Shown here piece by piece: positions 38,043 through 45,915 of a DNA stretch of 64,000 bases; position 1 is the first letter of the stretch; each line of letters opens with the position of its first letter. The stretch is from NCBI RefSeq assembly GCF_000422205.1, contig NZ_ATHV01000044.1:1-64000 (forward strand), given 5' to 3'. Under the pieces are notes generated by a model. The model saw only the letters and a list, made by a program, of their open reading frames with translations, had not been told where the DNA came from and searched no databases. A program made the translations under genes and the position numbers. The stretch is from Desulfovibrio sp. X2 (GTDB lineage: Bacteria > Desulfobacterota > Desulfovibrionia > Desulfovibrionales > Desulfovibrionaceae).

Positions 38043-38090
38043 GAGTCGGCAGGCCCGTCGGCAGGCACGTCAGCAGGCGCGTCTGCGCGT
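38043..38090. repeat. Four 12-bp tandem repeats over the yibE/F stop codon
   Basis: The units start at 38043, 38055, 38067 and 38079 and share the pattern xxGTCGGCAGGC with a few changes. The TGA stop of the leftward YibE/F gene is made by the third unit, in which GTCGGC has become GTCAGC. Confidence 0.65.
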
Positions 38091-39203
38091 GAAGACGAAG
38101 GCGCCGATGAGCGCGGTGAGCGGGGCGGTGGCCACGAGGCCGAGCGAGCCGACCATGGTGTTGAAGATCTCCGCGGCCACGTAGGTCAGGTTGAAGAGGT
38201 TGGCCACCGGCGTGCCCTGGGCCATGAAGACCATGAGCAGGGTCATGTAGCCGCCGGAATAGGCCAGGAGCAGGGTGGTGGTCATGGTGCCGGTCACGGC
38301 CCGGCCCACGGCGAAGCCCGAGCGCAGCGCCTCGCGGAAGTGCAGGTCCGGCTTCTTGCACAGCACCTCGTTCTGGGAGGCGGCCACGTCCATGGCCAGG
38401 TCCATGACCGCTCCGGCCGAGGCCAGGAAGATGCCCGAGAGGAAGATGCGCGTCAGGTTCAGGTGGGCGAAGCCGGTGTAGAGCAGGGTCTCGGCAAAGG
38501 GCCTGACCGCGCCGTTCAGATGAAATCCCGGGGCCAGGGCCAGGGAGAGCACGCAGGTGGTGAGCAGGCCGAGCATGGCCCCGCAGAAGGCCACGAGGCC
38601 TTTTCGCGACAGCCCGCCGACCAGGAAGATGACCGCCGAGATGAGCAGCGTGACCAGGCCGAGGGTGACCCAGATGGGGTCGTAGTCGTGCAGCATGGCG
38701 GGCACGAGCAGCTTCCAGATGGCCAGGCCGGTGAAGACGAAGGAGAGCAGGGCCTTGGCTCCCGTGGCCCCGGCGTAGAGCACGAGCAGCCCGGCGAAGA
38801 GCGCGAGGAGCAGCAGCTCCTTGTCCAGGCGGTAGTGGTCCTGCGGGTTCACGCGCGAGATCCTGCCGTCCGGCGTGGTGGTGATCACGGCCAGGGCCTC
38901 GTCCCCGGGCACGAAGATCTTGTCCAGCTCGAGCTTGCCGGTCAGGAGGTTGTCGCCCTCCACCGTCTGCCCCTTGAAGGGGCCGTCGAGCAGCTTCATG
39001 GTCAGGGTCTGCCAGCCGGTCTTGATGATCCCGAAGTGCAGCACCCGGTCGTTGTCCACGCTCACCACCCGGGCCCGGGCGCGGAGGGCCGTGGCGTCGA
39101 TGCGGTTCTCGAAGCCCGTGGGCGTGAACCACAGGGCCGCGGACAGGGCCAGGAAGAGGAGCGAGAGCGTGAGGTCGCGGTTGGCGCGCAGGCGGGCGAG
39201 CAT
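38070..39203 (-). CDS. YibE/F-family multipass membrane protein
   Basis: The 377-residue protein has an N-terminal helix, then a periplasmic domain of about 100 residues (VVSVDND, GPFKGQTVEGDN, VFVPGDEALAVITTTPDG-like), then seven or so transmembrane helices. Features of the YibE/F family are present: FLVGGLSRKGLVAFCGAMLG, FLASAGAVMDLAMDVAAS and a late NTMVGSLGLVATAPLTALI. Members are thought to be transporters or regulators of export, but the function is unproven. GGAG precedes the ATG. It follows the alkaline phosphatase on the opposite side of a GC-rich hairpin but shares its strand. Confidence 0.85.
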   Translation of the reverse strand: MLARLRANRDLTLSLLFLALSAALWFTPTGFENRIDATALRARARVVSVDNDRVLHFGIIKTGWQTLTMKLLDGPFKGQTVEGDNLLTGKLELDKIFVPGDEALAVITTTPDGRISRVNPQDHYRLDKELLLLALFAGLLVLYAGATGAKALLSFVFTGLAIWKLLVPAMLHDYDPIWVTLGLVTLLISAVIFLVGGLSRKGLVAFCGAMLGLLTTCVLSLALAPGFHLNGAVRPFAETLLYTGFAHLNLTRIFLSGIFLASAGAVMDLAMDVAASQNEVLCKKPDLHFREALRSGFAVGRAVTGTMTTTLLLAYSGGYMTLLMVFMAQGTPVANLFNLTYVAAEIFNTMVGSLGLVATAPLTALIGAFVFTRRRAC

Positions 39204-39228
39204 GGCAGGTCTCCGGGCTCCGGATGGG

Positions 39229-39260
39229 GCGCGGCGGCGGGGATCGGCCCGCCGCCGCGC
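39229..39260 (-). terminator. GC-rich hairpin after the alkaline phosphatase gene
   Basis: A 13-bp perfect stem (39229-39241 with 39248-39260) around a six-base loop lies between the alkaline phosphatase stop and the yibE/F start. It lacks a T-run, so it may pause rather than end transcription. Confidence 0.45.
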
Positions 39261-39288
39261 GGTTTATGGGGTGTATGGCTGGAGGTGG

Positions 39289-40788
39289 CTAGTTCGCGGC
39301 CAGGGTCACGGGCGTGGCGGAGATGCCCATGGCCTGGGCCAGCTTCTTGAAGATGTCCGTGTTGTCGTAGTAGCCGCCGAAGAGCTGGCCCTCCACGCCG
39401 ACGGCCGAGGTGGCCACGGGCACGCCGGTGTGGGAGTAGGTGGTCCAGCCGAAGCCCGCCTTCTGGTCCAGGATGTGGGTCACGGCGATGGTCAGGGGAT
39501 CGTAGCTGCCGTAGAGCAGGTAGGTCTGCTCGTCCTTGGGCTTCTCGGTCTCGCCCTTCATGGAGCGCTCGAAGGCCTCCTGCAGCATGGCGATCTCGAA
39601 GGGCTTGAGCACCGTGCGGTCGGTCTTGGGATCGCCCGCGAACTTGAGCCCGAAGTTCTCGGTGATGAGCGGCTCCACGTCCTTGAAGTCGTAGTGGCCC
39701 GCGGCCTTGTCCTTGTAGTTCTTGAGCACCACGTCGGTGAACTCGGTGAAGGAGATCTTCTGGCCGTCGAGCACGGTGAAGAAGCTGTCGTACTTGGTGC
39801 CCGCGAAGCCGATGGTCAGGCCGCCGGTCTCATGGTCGGCGGTGACCACGATGAGGGTCTCCTGGGGGTGCTTCTTCATGAAGTACATGGCCTGGGCCAC
39901 GGCGTCGTTGAAGGCGCTCACGTCGCGCAGGGTGGTGGTGGCGTCGTTGGCGTGGCAGGCCCAGTCGATCTTGCCGCCCTCGACCATCATGAAGAAGCCC
40001 TTGGGGTTGTCCAGCAGCTCGATGCCCTTGGCCGTGAAGTCGGCCAGGGTCAGCTCGCCGGGCCTGGTGTCGATGCCGTAGGGCATGGCCTGGTCGTCGG
40101 GCAGGCGGGGGTTGATGGCCACGACCTTGCCGTTTTTGGCCGAGAGCTTCTCGAAGGATGCCTTGTCCGTGACCACGTCGTAGCCCGCGGCGCGCACGGC
40201 GTCGAGCACGTTGCCGTGGGGGTTCTTGGACTTCTTGCCGGTGGGGTCGAGGAAGCCGCCGCCGCCGAAGTACTCGAAGCCGCTCTTGGCCAGCTCCATG
40301 CCGATCTCGTAGTAGCTTTTGCGCGACTCCTGGTGGGCGTAGAAGGAGGCCGGGGTGGCGTGGTCGATGGACACGCTGGAGACGATGCCGACCTTCATGC
40401 CGTGCTGGTGGGCCAGCTCGGCGATGTTCTTGTAGGGCTTCTTGTGGACGTCCACGCCGATGCCCGCGTTGTAGGTCTTCACCCCGCAGGCGATGGCCGT
40501 GCCCGCGGCGGCGGAGTCGGTGATGGGCGACTCGGCGGAATAGGTGGTGGTGATGCCCTGGTAGGGCATGGCGGTCATCAGCAGCTTGTCGTCGCCGACT
40601 TTGCCCTGCTTGGCCGCGTAGTAGTACTGGGTGGCGCTGACCTGGGGCAGACCCATGCCGTCGCCGATGAAGAGAAAGACATACTTGGGCTTGGCAGCCG
40701 CCTGGGCTCCGGCCGGAAGGGCCATGGCCACGGCCAGGACCGCGGCCAGGGCAAGGACCGAGGCGCGGATGGTGGGGGAAAGCTTCAT
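39289..40788 (-). CDS. Alkaline phosphatase (PhoA family), exported
   Basis: The 499-residue enzyme begins with a signal peptide (MKLSPTIRASVLALAAVLAV to AQA-AA). The metal-site motif FLFIGDGMG follows close after, and TDSAAAGTAIACG holds the phosphorylated Ser next to an Asp. The later zinc and magnesium ligands appear in MMVEGGKIDWACHAND and VVTADHETGG. These define a zinc/magnesium alkaline phosphatase acting in the periplasm to free phosphate from monoesters. The ATG at 40788 is chosen because the signal peptide starts there; about 50 residues of upstream open frame look spurious. No Pho-box could be recognised with confidence. Confidence 0.93.
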   Translation of the reverse strand: MKLSPTIRASVLALAAVLAVAMALPAGAQAAAKPKYVFLFIGDGMGLPQVSATQYYYAAKQGKVGDDKLLMTAMPYQGITTTYSAESPITDSAAAGTAIACGVKTYNAGIGVDVHKKPYKNIAELAHQHGMKVGIVSSVSIDHATPASFYAHQESRKSYYEIGMELAKSGFEYFGGGGFLDPTGKKSKNPHGNVLDAVRAAGYDVVTDKASFEKLSAKNGKVVAINPRLPDDQAMPYGIDTRPGELTLADFTAKGIELLDNPKGFFMMVEGGKIDWACHANDATTTLRDVSAFNDAVAQAMYFMKKHPQETLIVVTADHETGGLTIGFAGTKYDSFFTVLDGQKISFTEFTDVVLKNYKDKAAGHYDFKDVEPLITENFGLKFAGDPKTDRTVLKPFEIAMLQEAFERSMKGETEKPKDEQTYLLYGSYDPLTIAVTHILDQKAGFGWTTYSHTGVPVATSAVGVEGQLFGGYYDNTDIFKKLAQAMGISATPVTLAAN

Positions 40789-40912
40789 TGCCGTCGTCCT
40801 CCTGAAGTGGGGTGTTTTTGGCACCCGATTTTGTCGCGCCGCCGCGTGACGCGGGCGTGACATGGAGGTTGCGATATCGGGACGGCGTGAAGAGGCTCGG
40901 GCCGAAGAAAAC

Positions 40913-40938
40913 GGGCGCGGGGCAGAAGCCCCGCGCCC
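40913..40938 (-). terminator. Rho-independent terminator of the 83-residue protein gene
   Basis: An 11-bp stem (40913-40923 with 40928-40938) closes a four-base loop. On the leftward strand it is followed by GTTTTCTTC. Confidence 0.75.
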
Positions 40939-40978
40939 TGTCCGCATTCGTGCCGGCGCGCGGAAGGCGTGCCCGGGG

Positions 40979-41230
40979 CTACTTCTTCTTCGGGCTGCCG
41001 GTGGTCTTGACCGAGGCGAGCTTCTCCCAGTCGTAGTAGATGTTCGCCACCTCTCCCTTCTCTTCCGAGATCACGCGCAGATAGGTCTCGTATATTTCGA
41101 AGACCACGTCGCCGTCCATGACCTTGCCGTCGCCGTTGAACTCGATGGAGTAGCCTGCCCTGAGCTTGCGGGAGAGTCCGAGGTGGGGCATCGAGGCGTA
41201 TTCGATGACCTTGATCCAGATGTCCTTCAT
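40979..41230 (-). CDS. Conserved-looking 83-residue protein of unknown function
   Basis: The small soluble protein has mixed charge and several aromatic residues (MKDIWIKVIEYASMPHLG, then YSIEFNGDGKVMDGDVVFEIY, then YYDWEKLA), suggesting a small folded beta-rich domain. It has no signal peptide and no Cys. AAAGGAG precedes the ATG at nine bases, its own promoter lies at 41281-41309, and a clean terminator follows, so it is surely a gene. It is divergent from the superoxide dismutase gene, and their promoters share bases. I do not recognise a family. Confidence 0.75.
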   Translation of the reverse strand: MKDIWIKVIEYASMPHLGLSRKLRAGYSIEFNGDGKVMDGDVVFEIYETYLRVISEEKGEVANIYYDWEKLASVKTTGSPKKK

Positions 41231-41280
41231 GACGTCGTGCTCCTTTGCTGGGAAATGTGCGCTTTGCGCATTTATGTCAT

Positions 41281-41309
41281 TATCTACGCAAACAGGTCAG
41301 GTTATTCAA
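41281..41309 (-). promoter_or_regulatory. Promoter of the 83-residue protein gene
   Basis: Read leftward, TTGAAT (41304-41309) is followed after 17 bases by TAGATA (41281-41286). The -35 bases are the same ones used by the rightward SOD promoter. Confidence 0.55.
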
Positions 41310-41334
41310 GGGATAATGGAAGATTTTGTATAAT
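41305..41334 (+). promoter_or_regulatory. Promoter of the superoxide dismutase gene
   Basis: TTCAAG (41305-41310), 18 bases, then a perfect TATAAT (41329-41334). The expected start near 41341 would give a leader of about 100 bases. Confidence 0.6.
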
Positions 41335-41442
41335 TCGTGATCCTGCGGCCAAGGGAGAAAGGCTGCTTGACAGCGTGCCCCGCACCCGGCAGGGTGCTAT
41401 ACTGGAAACAATCCCCAGAGCCCTGTGACAGGAGAAAGGATC

Positions 41443-42156
41443 ATGTCCCCCACCATGAACCGCCGCAGCTTCATCAAGAGCTCCATGGCCGCCGCCGCCT
41501 CGGTCGCCGTGTTTGCGACCACGGGCCTGCTCGGCCCGGCAAGCCGGGCCTTCGCCGCCACGGCGGAGCCCTTCCCGGCGCCGCCCCTGCCGTATCCGGA
41601 GAAAGCCCTGGAGCCGGTCATCTCGGCGCGCACCGTCTCCTTCCATTACGGCAAGCACACGGCGGGCTACTACGCCAACCTGAACAAGATGGTCGCGGGC
41701 ACGCCCATGGCCTCCATGAAGCTCGAAGGCGTGGTCCAGGCCGTGGCAGGCGATCCCGACAAGATCGGGCTGTACCACAACGCGGCCCAGGCGCTGAACC
41801 ACACCTTCTACTGGAACTGCCTGGCCCCGGGCGGCAAGACCCCGCCCTCCAAGGTCAAGGACGCCGTGGCCGCGGCCTTCGGCTCCTGGGACACCTTCGT
41901 GGACCGGTTCGAGGAGGCGGCCAAGACCCAGTTCGGCAGCGGATGGGCCTGGCTGGCCAAGTCCAAGGACGGCCTCGCCGTGGTCAAGACGGCCAACGCC
42001 GACACGCCCGTGGCCTTGGGCCATACCCCGATCCTGACCCTGGACGTCTGGGAGCACGCCTACTACCTGGACTACCAGAACCGGCGCCCCGACTACGTCA
42101 AGGCGGCCTTCGACAAGCTCGTGAACTGGGATTTCGTGGCCAGGAACCTGGCCTGA
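41443..42156 (+). CDS. sodB: Iron superoxide dismutase with Tat signal peptide
   Basis: The 237-residue protein has a twin-arginine signal (NRRSFIKSS, then a hydrophobic run to SRAFA), so it is exported folded to the periplasm. The mature part has the Fe/Mn SOD ligands: His in FHYGKHTAGYY, His in LNHTFYWNC, and Asp and His in DVWEHAYYLDYQNRRPDYV. The context WNCLAPGG and GSGWAWL favours the iron type. It removes superoxide outside the cytoplasm, protecting periplasmic hydrogenases and cytochromes typical of such anaerobes (inference). AGGAG precedes the ATG at 41443. Confidence 0.93.
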   Translation: MSPTMNRRSFIKSSMAAAASVAVFATTGLLGPASRAFAATAEPFPAPPLPYPEKALEPVISARTVSFHYGKHTAGYYANLNKMVAGTPMASMKLEGVVQAVAGDPDKIGLYHNAAQALNHTFYWNCLAPGGKTPPSKVKDAVAAAFGSWDTFVDRFEEAAKTQFGSGWAWLAKSKDGLAVVKTANADTPVALGHTPILTLDVWEHAYYLDYQNRRPDYVKAAFDKLVNWDFVARNLA

Positions 42157-42206
42157 CGCTTTCGCCCGGCCCGGCCGGGCACGAACGTTCTCACACCCCC
42201 AAGGAT

Positions 42207-42248
42207 CCCCGGCGGGCAGGGAAGCGCCCTCCTCCCTGTCCGCCGGGG
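42207..42248 (+). terminator. Hairpin after sodB, related to the edges of the large intergenic elements
   Basis: Two 16-base arms (42207-42222 and 42233-42248) pair with one mismatch around a ten-base loop. The CCGGCGGGCAGGGA arm resembles the edge hairpin of the composite elements, but the rest of the element is missing. Confidence 0.55.
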
Positions 42249-42381
42249 CACTCCTCCCCGGCGTCTTCCGCGCCGCCCCCTTGCCCCCGCGTTTCCCCGC
42301 GCATAGACTGCGCCCTTCCGGCCCGCCCCGCGCGTCCTCTCCCGGGCGCGGACAGCGGCGGGCGAACGAGCGGAGTCGCCC

Positions 42382-43293
42382 ATGAACCGACGCGGCGCGG
42401 CCGTGGCCCTTCTCGCCCTCACGGCTCTGCTCTGGAGCTCCGGGGGCCTTTGCATCAAGCTCATCGACCTCGGCCCCATGGCCATCACCGGCGCGCGAAG
42501 CGCCCTGGCCGCGGCTGTCCTGGTCCTGGCGCTCCGGCTTTCCCGGGGCAGGGACGGGGAGGGCCGGGCGCGGTTTCGCTTCTCGCGCGCCGAGCTTTGC
42601 GGCGCCGTGGCCTACGCCGGGCTGCTCGTGAGCAACGTGGCGGCCACCAAGCTGACCACCGCGGCCAACGCCATCCTCCTGGCCTACACCGCGCCGGTCT
42701 ACGTGGCGCTCCTCGCCCCGCGCCTGCTCGGCGAGCCCACGCGGCGCGGCGACTGGCTCTTCGTCCTGGCCACCCTCGCGGGCATGGTCCTCTTCTTCCT
42801 GGACAGGCTCTCGCCCGGCGGCCTCACGGGCAACCTCCTGGCCGTGGGCACCGGGCTCTCCTATGCCGCTTTCACCCTGAGCCTGCGCAGCCAGAAGGAG
42901 GCCTCGCCGCTGCGCTCCATCCTCCTCGGCCACCTGCTCACGGCCGCGGCCGGGCTGCCCTTCCTCGCCGCGGACCTCGCGCGCGGGCCCTGGCCGGGCG
43001 CGGCGAGCCTGCTCGGCCTCCTCTACCTGGGCGTGGCGCAACAGGGCGTCTCTCTGCTCCTCTACGCCTGGTGCATCAGGAGGCTCTGCGCCCTGGAGGC
43101 TATTCTGGTGATGACGCTCGAGCCCATCCTGAACCCCGTGTGGGTGGCCGTGGGCTACGGCGAGCGGCCCGGACCGTGGGCCCTGGCCGGAGGCGCGGTG
43201 GTGCTCTGCGCGGTCACCCTGCGCGGCGCGGCCGCCGCCCGGCCCGCGCGCGGCAGGGGCACGGCGGCGGAGGAAGCGGTGCAGAGCGCCTGA
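42382..43293 (+). CDS. EamA/DMT-family transporter
   Basis: The 303-residue protein has ten hydrophobic segments in two five-helix EamA repeats. The first repeat opens with ALLALTALLWSSGGLCIKLIDLGP and the second with LLAVGTGLSYAAFTLSLRSQ. The late LEAILVMTLEPILNPVWVAVGYGE segment is typical of drug/metabolite exporters. The substrate cannot be deduced; members export amino acids, metabolites or nucleotide sugars. GGAG precedes the ATG by seven bases. It stands alone and converges on the HD-GYP gene. Confidence 0.9.
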   Translation: MNRRGAAVALLALTALLWSSGGLCIKLIDLGPMAITGARSALAAAVLVLALRLSRGRDGEGRARFRFSRAELCGAVAYAGLLVSNVAATKLTTAANAILLAYTAPVYVALLAPRLLGEPTRRGDWLFVLATLAGMVLFFLDRLSPGGLTGNLLAVGTGLSYAAFTLSLRSQKEASPLRSILLGHLLTAAAGLPFLAADLARGPWPGAASLLGLLYLGVAQQGVSLLLYAWCIRRLCALEAILVMTLEPILNPVWVAVGYGERPGPWALAGGAVVLCAVTLRGAAAARPARGRGTAAEEAVQSA

Positions 43294-43347
43294 GCCCCGA
43301 AGGGTGGGCGAGGCGGAGACGGAAGGGCAGGGCGGCCGGAGGGGCGG

Positions 43348-44637
43348 CTACTTCGCCGAGTCCTCGTTCGCGTGGTCCATGTAGTAGGTGACCTTGGAGC
43401 GCGGGTTCAGGTAGGCGAAGATCTCCGGAGGGAGCTGGCCCGGGTGGATGGACTTGACCACCTGCAGGTCCGGGTCCTCCTCCATGTCGAAGATGATGGC
43501 CTCCTCCTTGGGGATCTCGGGGTCGTAGATGAGCAGCGAGGGCTTCAGCGGGTTCTTCTGGTTCACCGCGATGACCATGCCCAGCACCTCGTTCGAGAGC
43601 TGCACCAGGGTGCCCGGGGGGTAGATGCCCAGGCAGCGGATGAAGTTGGCGAAGATCTGCATGTCCAGCTTGGTCTTCAGCTTGGCGAACATGAAGGACA
43701 TGGCCTGGTGCGGGGTCACGGCCTTCTGCTGGTCCGGGTTGTTGACCAGGTTGTCGTAGATGTCCGCGATGGCCGCGATGCGCGCGCCCACGTGGATCTT
43801 GGTGCCGGACAGGCGCGAGGGGTAGCCCGTGCCGTCCAGCCGCTCGTGGTGCTGGAAGATGACCGCGAGCGAGGGGTCGGTGAAGCCGCCCGCCTTGGCC
43901 GCGAGCTCCAGGCCGTACTTGGGGTGCATGTGGATGAGCTGCAGCTCGGCCTTGGTGGGGTGCGGGTTGCGCAGGATCTTCTTCTCGATGCGGTTCTTGC
44001 CGACGTCGTGGAACATGGCCCCCACGCCGACGGCCTTCAGCTCCTCGGCGGGCAGGCCGCACGCCTTGCCGATCATGAGGCAGAGCACCGAGACGTTCAG
44101 CGAGTGGTAGTAGAGCCCTTCGTCAGTGGCCTTGGTGTCCATGAGGTGGACGATGGCGTCCCTCTCCGAGAGGAAGACGTCGGCCATGTCCGAGACCAGG
44201 GCCTGGGCGTTCTGCACGGCCTCGCCCGAGCCGGTCATCACGCCCGTGAGCATGCCGGGCACCGCGGCGATGGACTTGGCGTACTTCTCCTCGCAGCGCT
44301 TGATCTCCTCGCGCTTCTGCTTGAGCTTCTCGATGCGCTCCTTCTTGACCTGCCACATGCGCTCCGTGGCCGCGTCAGGCTTCTTCTTGACCACGGCCTC
44401 GGCCTTGGGCTGCGCGTCCGCGGGCATGGGCCTCGGCAGCTTGTCGGACTTGGCCGGGACGCAGATGACCTCGGTGACGCCGCTGTCGCGCAGCGTGTTG
44501 ATCTGCTCCTGCGACTTGATCTTGAACTTGTTGAACAGGAAGGGGTGGTTGAACCACGCGCCGTCGAGCTTGATGAAGACGCCGGGCTGGAGCTGGTCCA
44601 CGTGTACCCGGTATTCCGGGATGCTGAAGGTCGCCAT
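43348..44637 (-). CDS. HD-GYP domain protein (cyclic-di-GMP phosphodiesterase type)
   Basis: The 429-residue protein has an N-terminal DUF3391-like domain (residues 1-65, YRVHVDQLQPGVFI) and a charged coiled-coil linker (about 90-130). The HD-GYP domain follows with GAMFHDVGKNRI (HD) and IFQHHERLDGTGYPS (HHExxDGxGYP). These residues are intact, so it should hydrolyse cyclic di-GMP. A C-terminal segment of about 100 residues continues beyond the catalytic core. It has no membrane helix or receiver domain, so its input is unclear. A second HD-GYP protein lies at 62947-63960. Confidence 0.92.
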   Translation of the reverse strand: MATFSIPEYRVHVDQLQPGVFIKLDGAWFNHPFLFNKFKIKSQEQINTLRDSGVTEVICVPAKSDKLPRPMPADAQPKAEAVVKKKPDAATERMWQVKKERIEKLKQKREEIKRCEEKYAKSIAAVPGMLTGVMTGSGEAVQNAQALVSDMADVFLSERDAIVHLMDTKATDEGLYYHSLNVSVLCLMIGKACGLPAEELKAVGVGAMFHDVGKNRIEKKILRNPHPTKAELQLIHMHPKYGLELAAKAGGFTDPSLAVIFQHHERLDGTGYPSRLSGTKIHVGARIAAIADIYDNLVNNPDQQKAVTPHQAMSFMFAKLKTKLDMQIFANFIRCLGIYPPGTLVQLSNEVLGMVIAVNQKNPLKPSLLIYDPEIPKEEAIIFDMEEDPDLQVVKSIHPGQLPPEIFAYLNPRSKVTYYMDHANEDSAK

Positions 44638-44755
44638 GCGGATAGAAATCCTCGTATGAATCGTTCTGAGGACGATAAGAAGAGCCGCGTCCTATGGCAA
44701 GGCCATCGACACCGCCTATATCACCCATTGCCCGGCGTCGGGAGCGGTCCCTTCC

Positions 44756-45673
44756 CTAGTCCTCGCCTCGTCCCAGGAGCACGCCGTCGTGGTTCTCGAG
44801 CTCGGGGTGCAGCTCGCGGTGCACCTCCTCGACCACGCGCAGGACGCCCTGGCCCAGGTCCATGTGCAGCGGCGGCGCGTACTTGCGGCCCATGCGCGGA
44901 TTGAAGGAGTAGGGCGTGATCTCGTAGTGCGCCGAGCCCTTCTCCGAGAAGAACTCGAAACGCACGCCGCCTCCCAGGATCTCCGCGATCATCTTCATCA
45001 CGTCGCCCACGCGCATGGCCTGGTGCCCGGTGAGCACGATGCGCGAGTTGGCGAACTCGGGCTTCAGTATCTCCACGCTGGCCAGGGCCGCGTCCTCCAC
45101 GTGGATGTACTCGCGCAGGGCGTCGGGCGAGCCGTAGTAGCGGATCACGCCCTCGTCCATGGCCTGGCGCACGAAGCGGTAGATGGCGTTGCGCAGGTCC
45201 GCGCGCGGTCCGTAGAGCGAGCCGTAGCGCAGGATGGTGTACTCCAGGCCGAAGTTCTCGTGGTAGGTCTCGATGAACAGCTCGCTGGCCTGCTTGGAGC
45301 AGCGGTAGAAGCCGCCCGAGGCGCTGTAGACGTAGACCGTGGAGGCGTAGACGAAGCGGCGCACGTTCTCCAGGCGGCAGGCCTCGAGGACCACCGTGTT
45401 GCCCAGGATGTTGGCCTTCACCGTCTCCACGGGCAGCACGTTGGCCTCGCCGATGTCCGCGATGCCCGCGAAGTTGAAGACCGCCTCGGCTCCGGAGACC
45501 GCCTCGCGCACCGCGGTCTCGTCCAGGATGTCGCCCTGTATCGTGCGCTGCCCGGGCACGGGCCAGGGCGAGGCGCTGCGGTCGAAGACGGTCACCTCGT
45601 GGCCGGCCGCGGCGAGCTTGTCGCAGACGTGCGAGCCCAGGAACCCCGAGCCTCCGAAAACCGTGACCTTCAT
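44756..45673 (-). CDS. NAD-dependent epimerase/dehydratase (extended SDR)
   Basis: The 305-residue protein begins with the Rossmann motif VFGGSGFLGSHV. It has the SDR active-site STVYVYSASGGFYRCSKQ with Y-x3-K, and RYGSLYGPRADLRN as in nucleotide-sugar epimerases. It probably alters a UDP-, GDP- or dTDP-sugar for cell-surface polymers. The ATG at 45673 lies right before the Rossmann fold. It is divergent from the DegT aminotransferase, with about 240 bases between them; both enzyme types belong to nucleotide-sugar or surface-glycan pathways, so shared regulation is possible. Confidence 0.88.
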   Translation of the reverse strand: MKVTVFGGSGFLGSHVCDKLAAAGHEVTVFDRSASPWPVPGQRTIQGDILDETAVREAVSGAEAVFNFAGIADIGEANVLPVETVKANILGNTVVLEACRLENVRRFVYASTVYVYSASGGFYRCSKQASELFIETYHENFGLEYTILRYGSLYGPRADLRNAIYRFVRQAMDEGVIRYYGSPDALREYIHVEDAALASVEILKPEFANSRIVLTGHQAMRVGDVMKMIAEILGGGVRFEFFSEKGSAHYEITPYSFNPRMGRKYAPPLHMDLGQGVLRVVEEVHRELHPELENHDGVLLGRGED

Positions 45674-45915
45674 TTTCTTCTCACTTCCTCTCGCCGCTGC
45701 GGCGCGGCGATGGTAGAGATTGATTCCGCCGTGCGTGCGGGGCCGGAAAAATCCCCGGGCCCGCGGCAGCGTACCTAGCCCCTGGCGGACGAAAACGCAA
45801 ACGCGGCAGCCCCTCCGGAGTCGCGAGAGCCGCGCAATCACTCGGCTTGTGCTTTTTGCCACCCGGGGCTACAAGGCCCGCGTGCGCCGCACGAGCGGCG
45901 CGAGGAGAACTACAT

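Noticed and set aside
41367-41403. TTGACA and TATACT upstream of sodB as a promoter
   Set aside because: The spacer is 25 bases, far outside the working range; the TTCAAG-18-TATAAT pair upstream is better.
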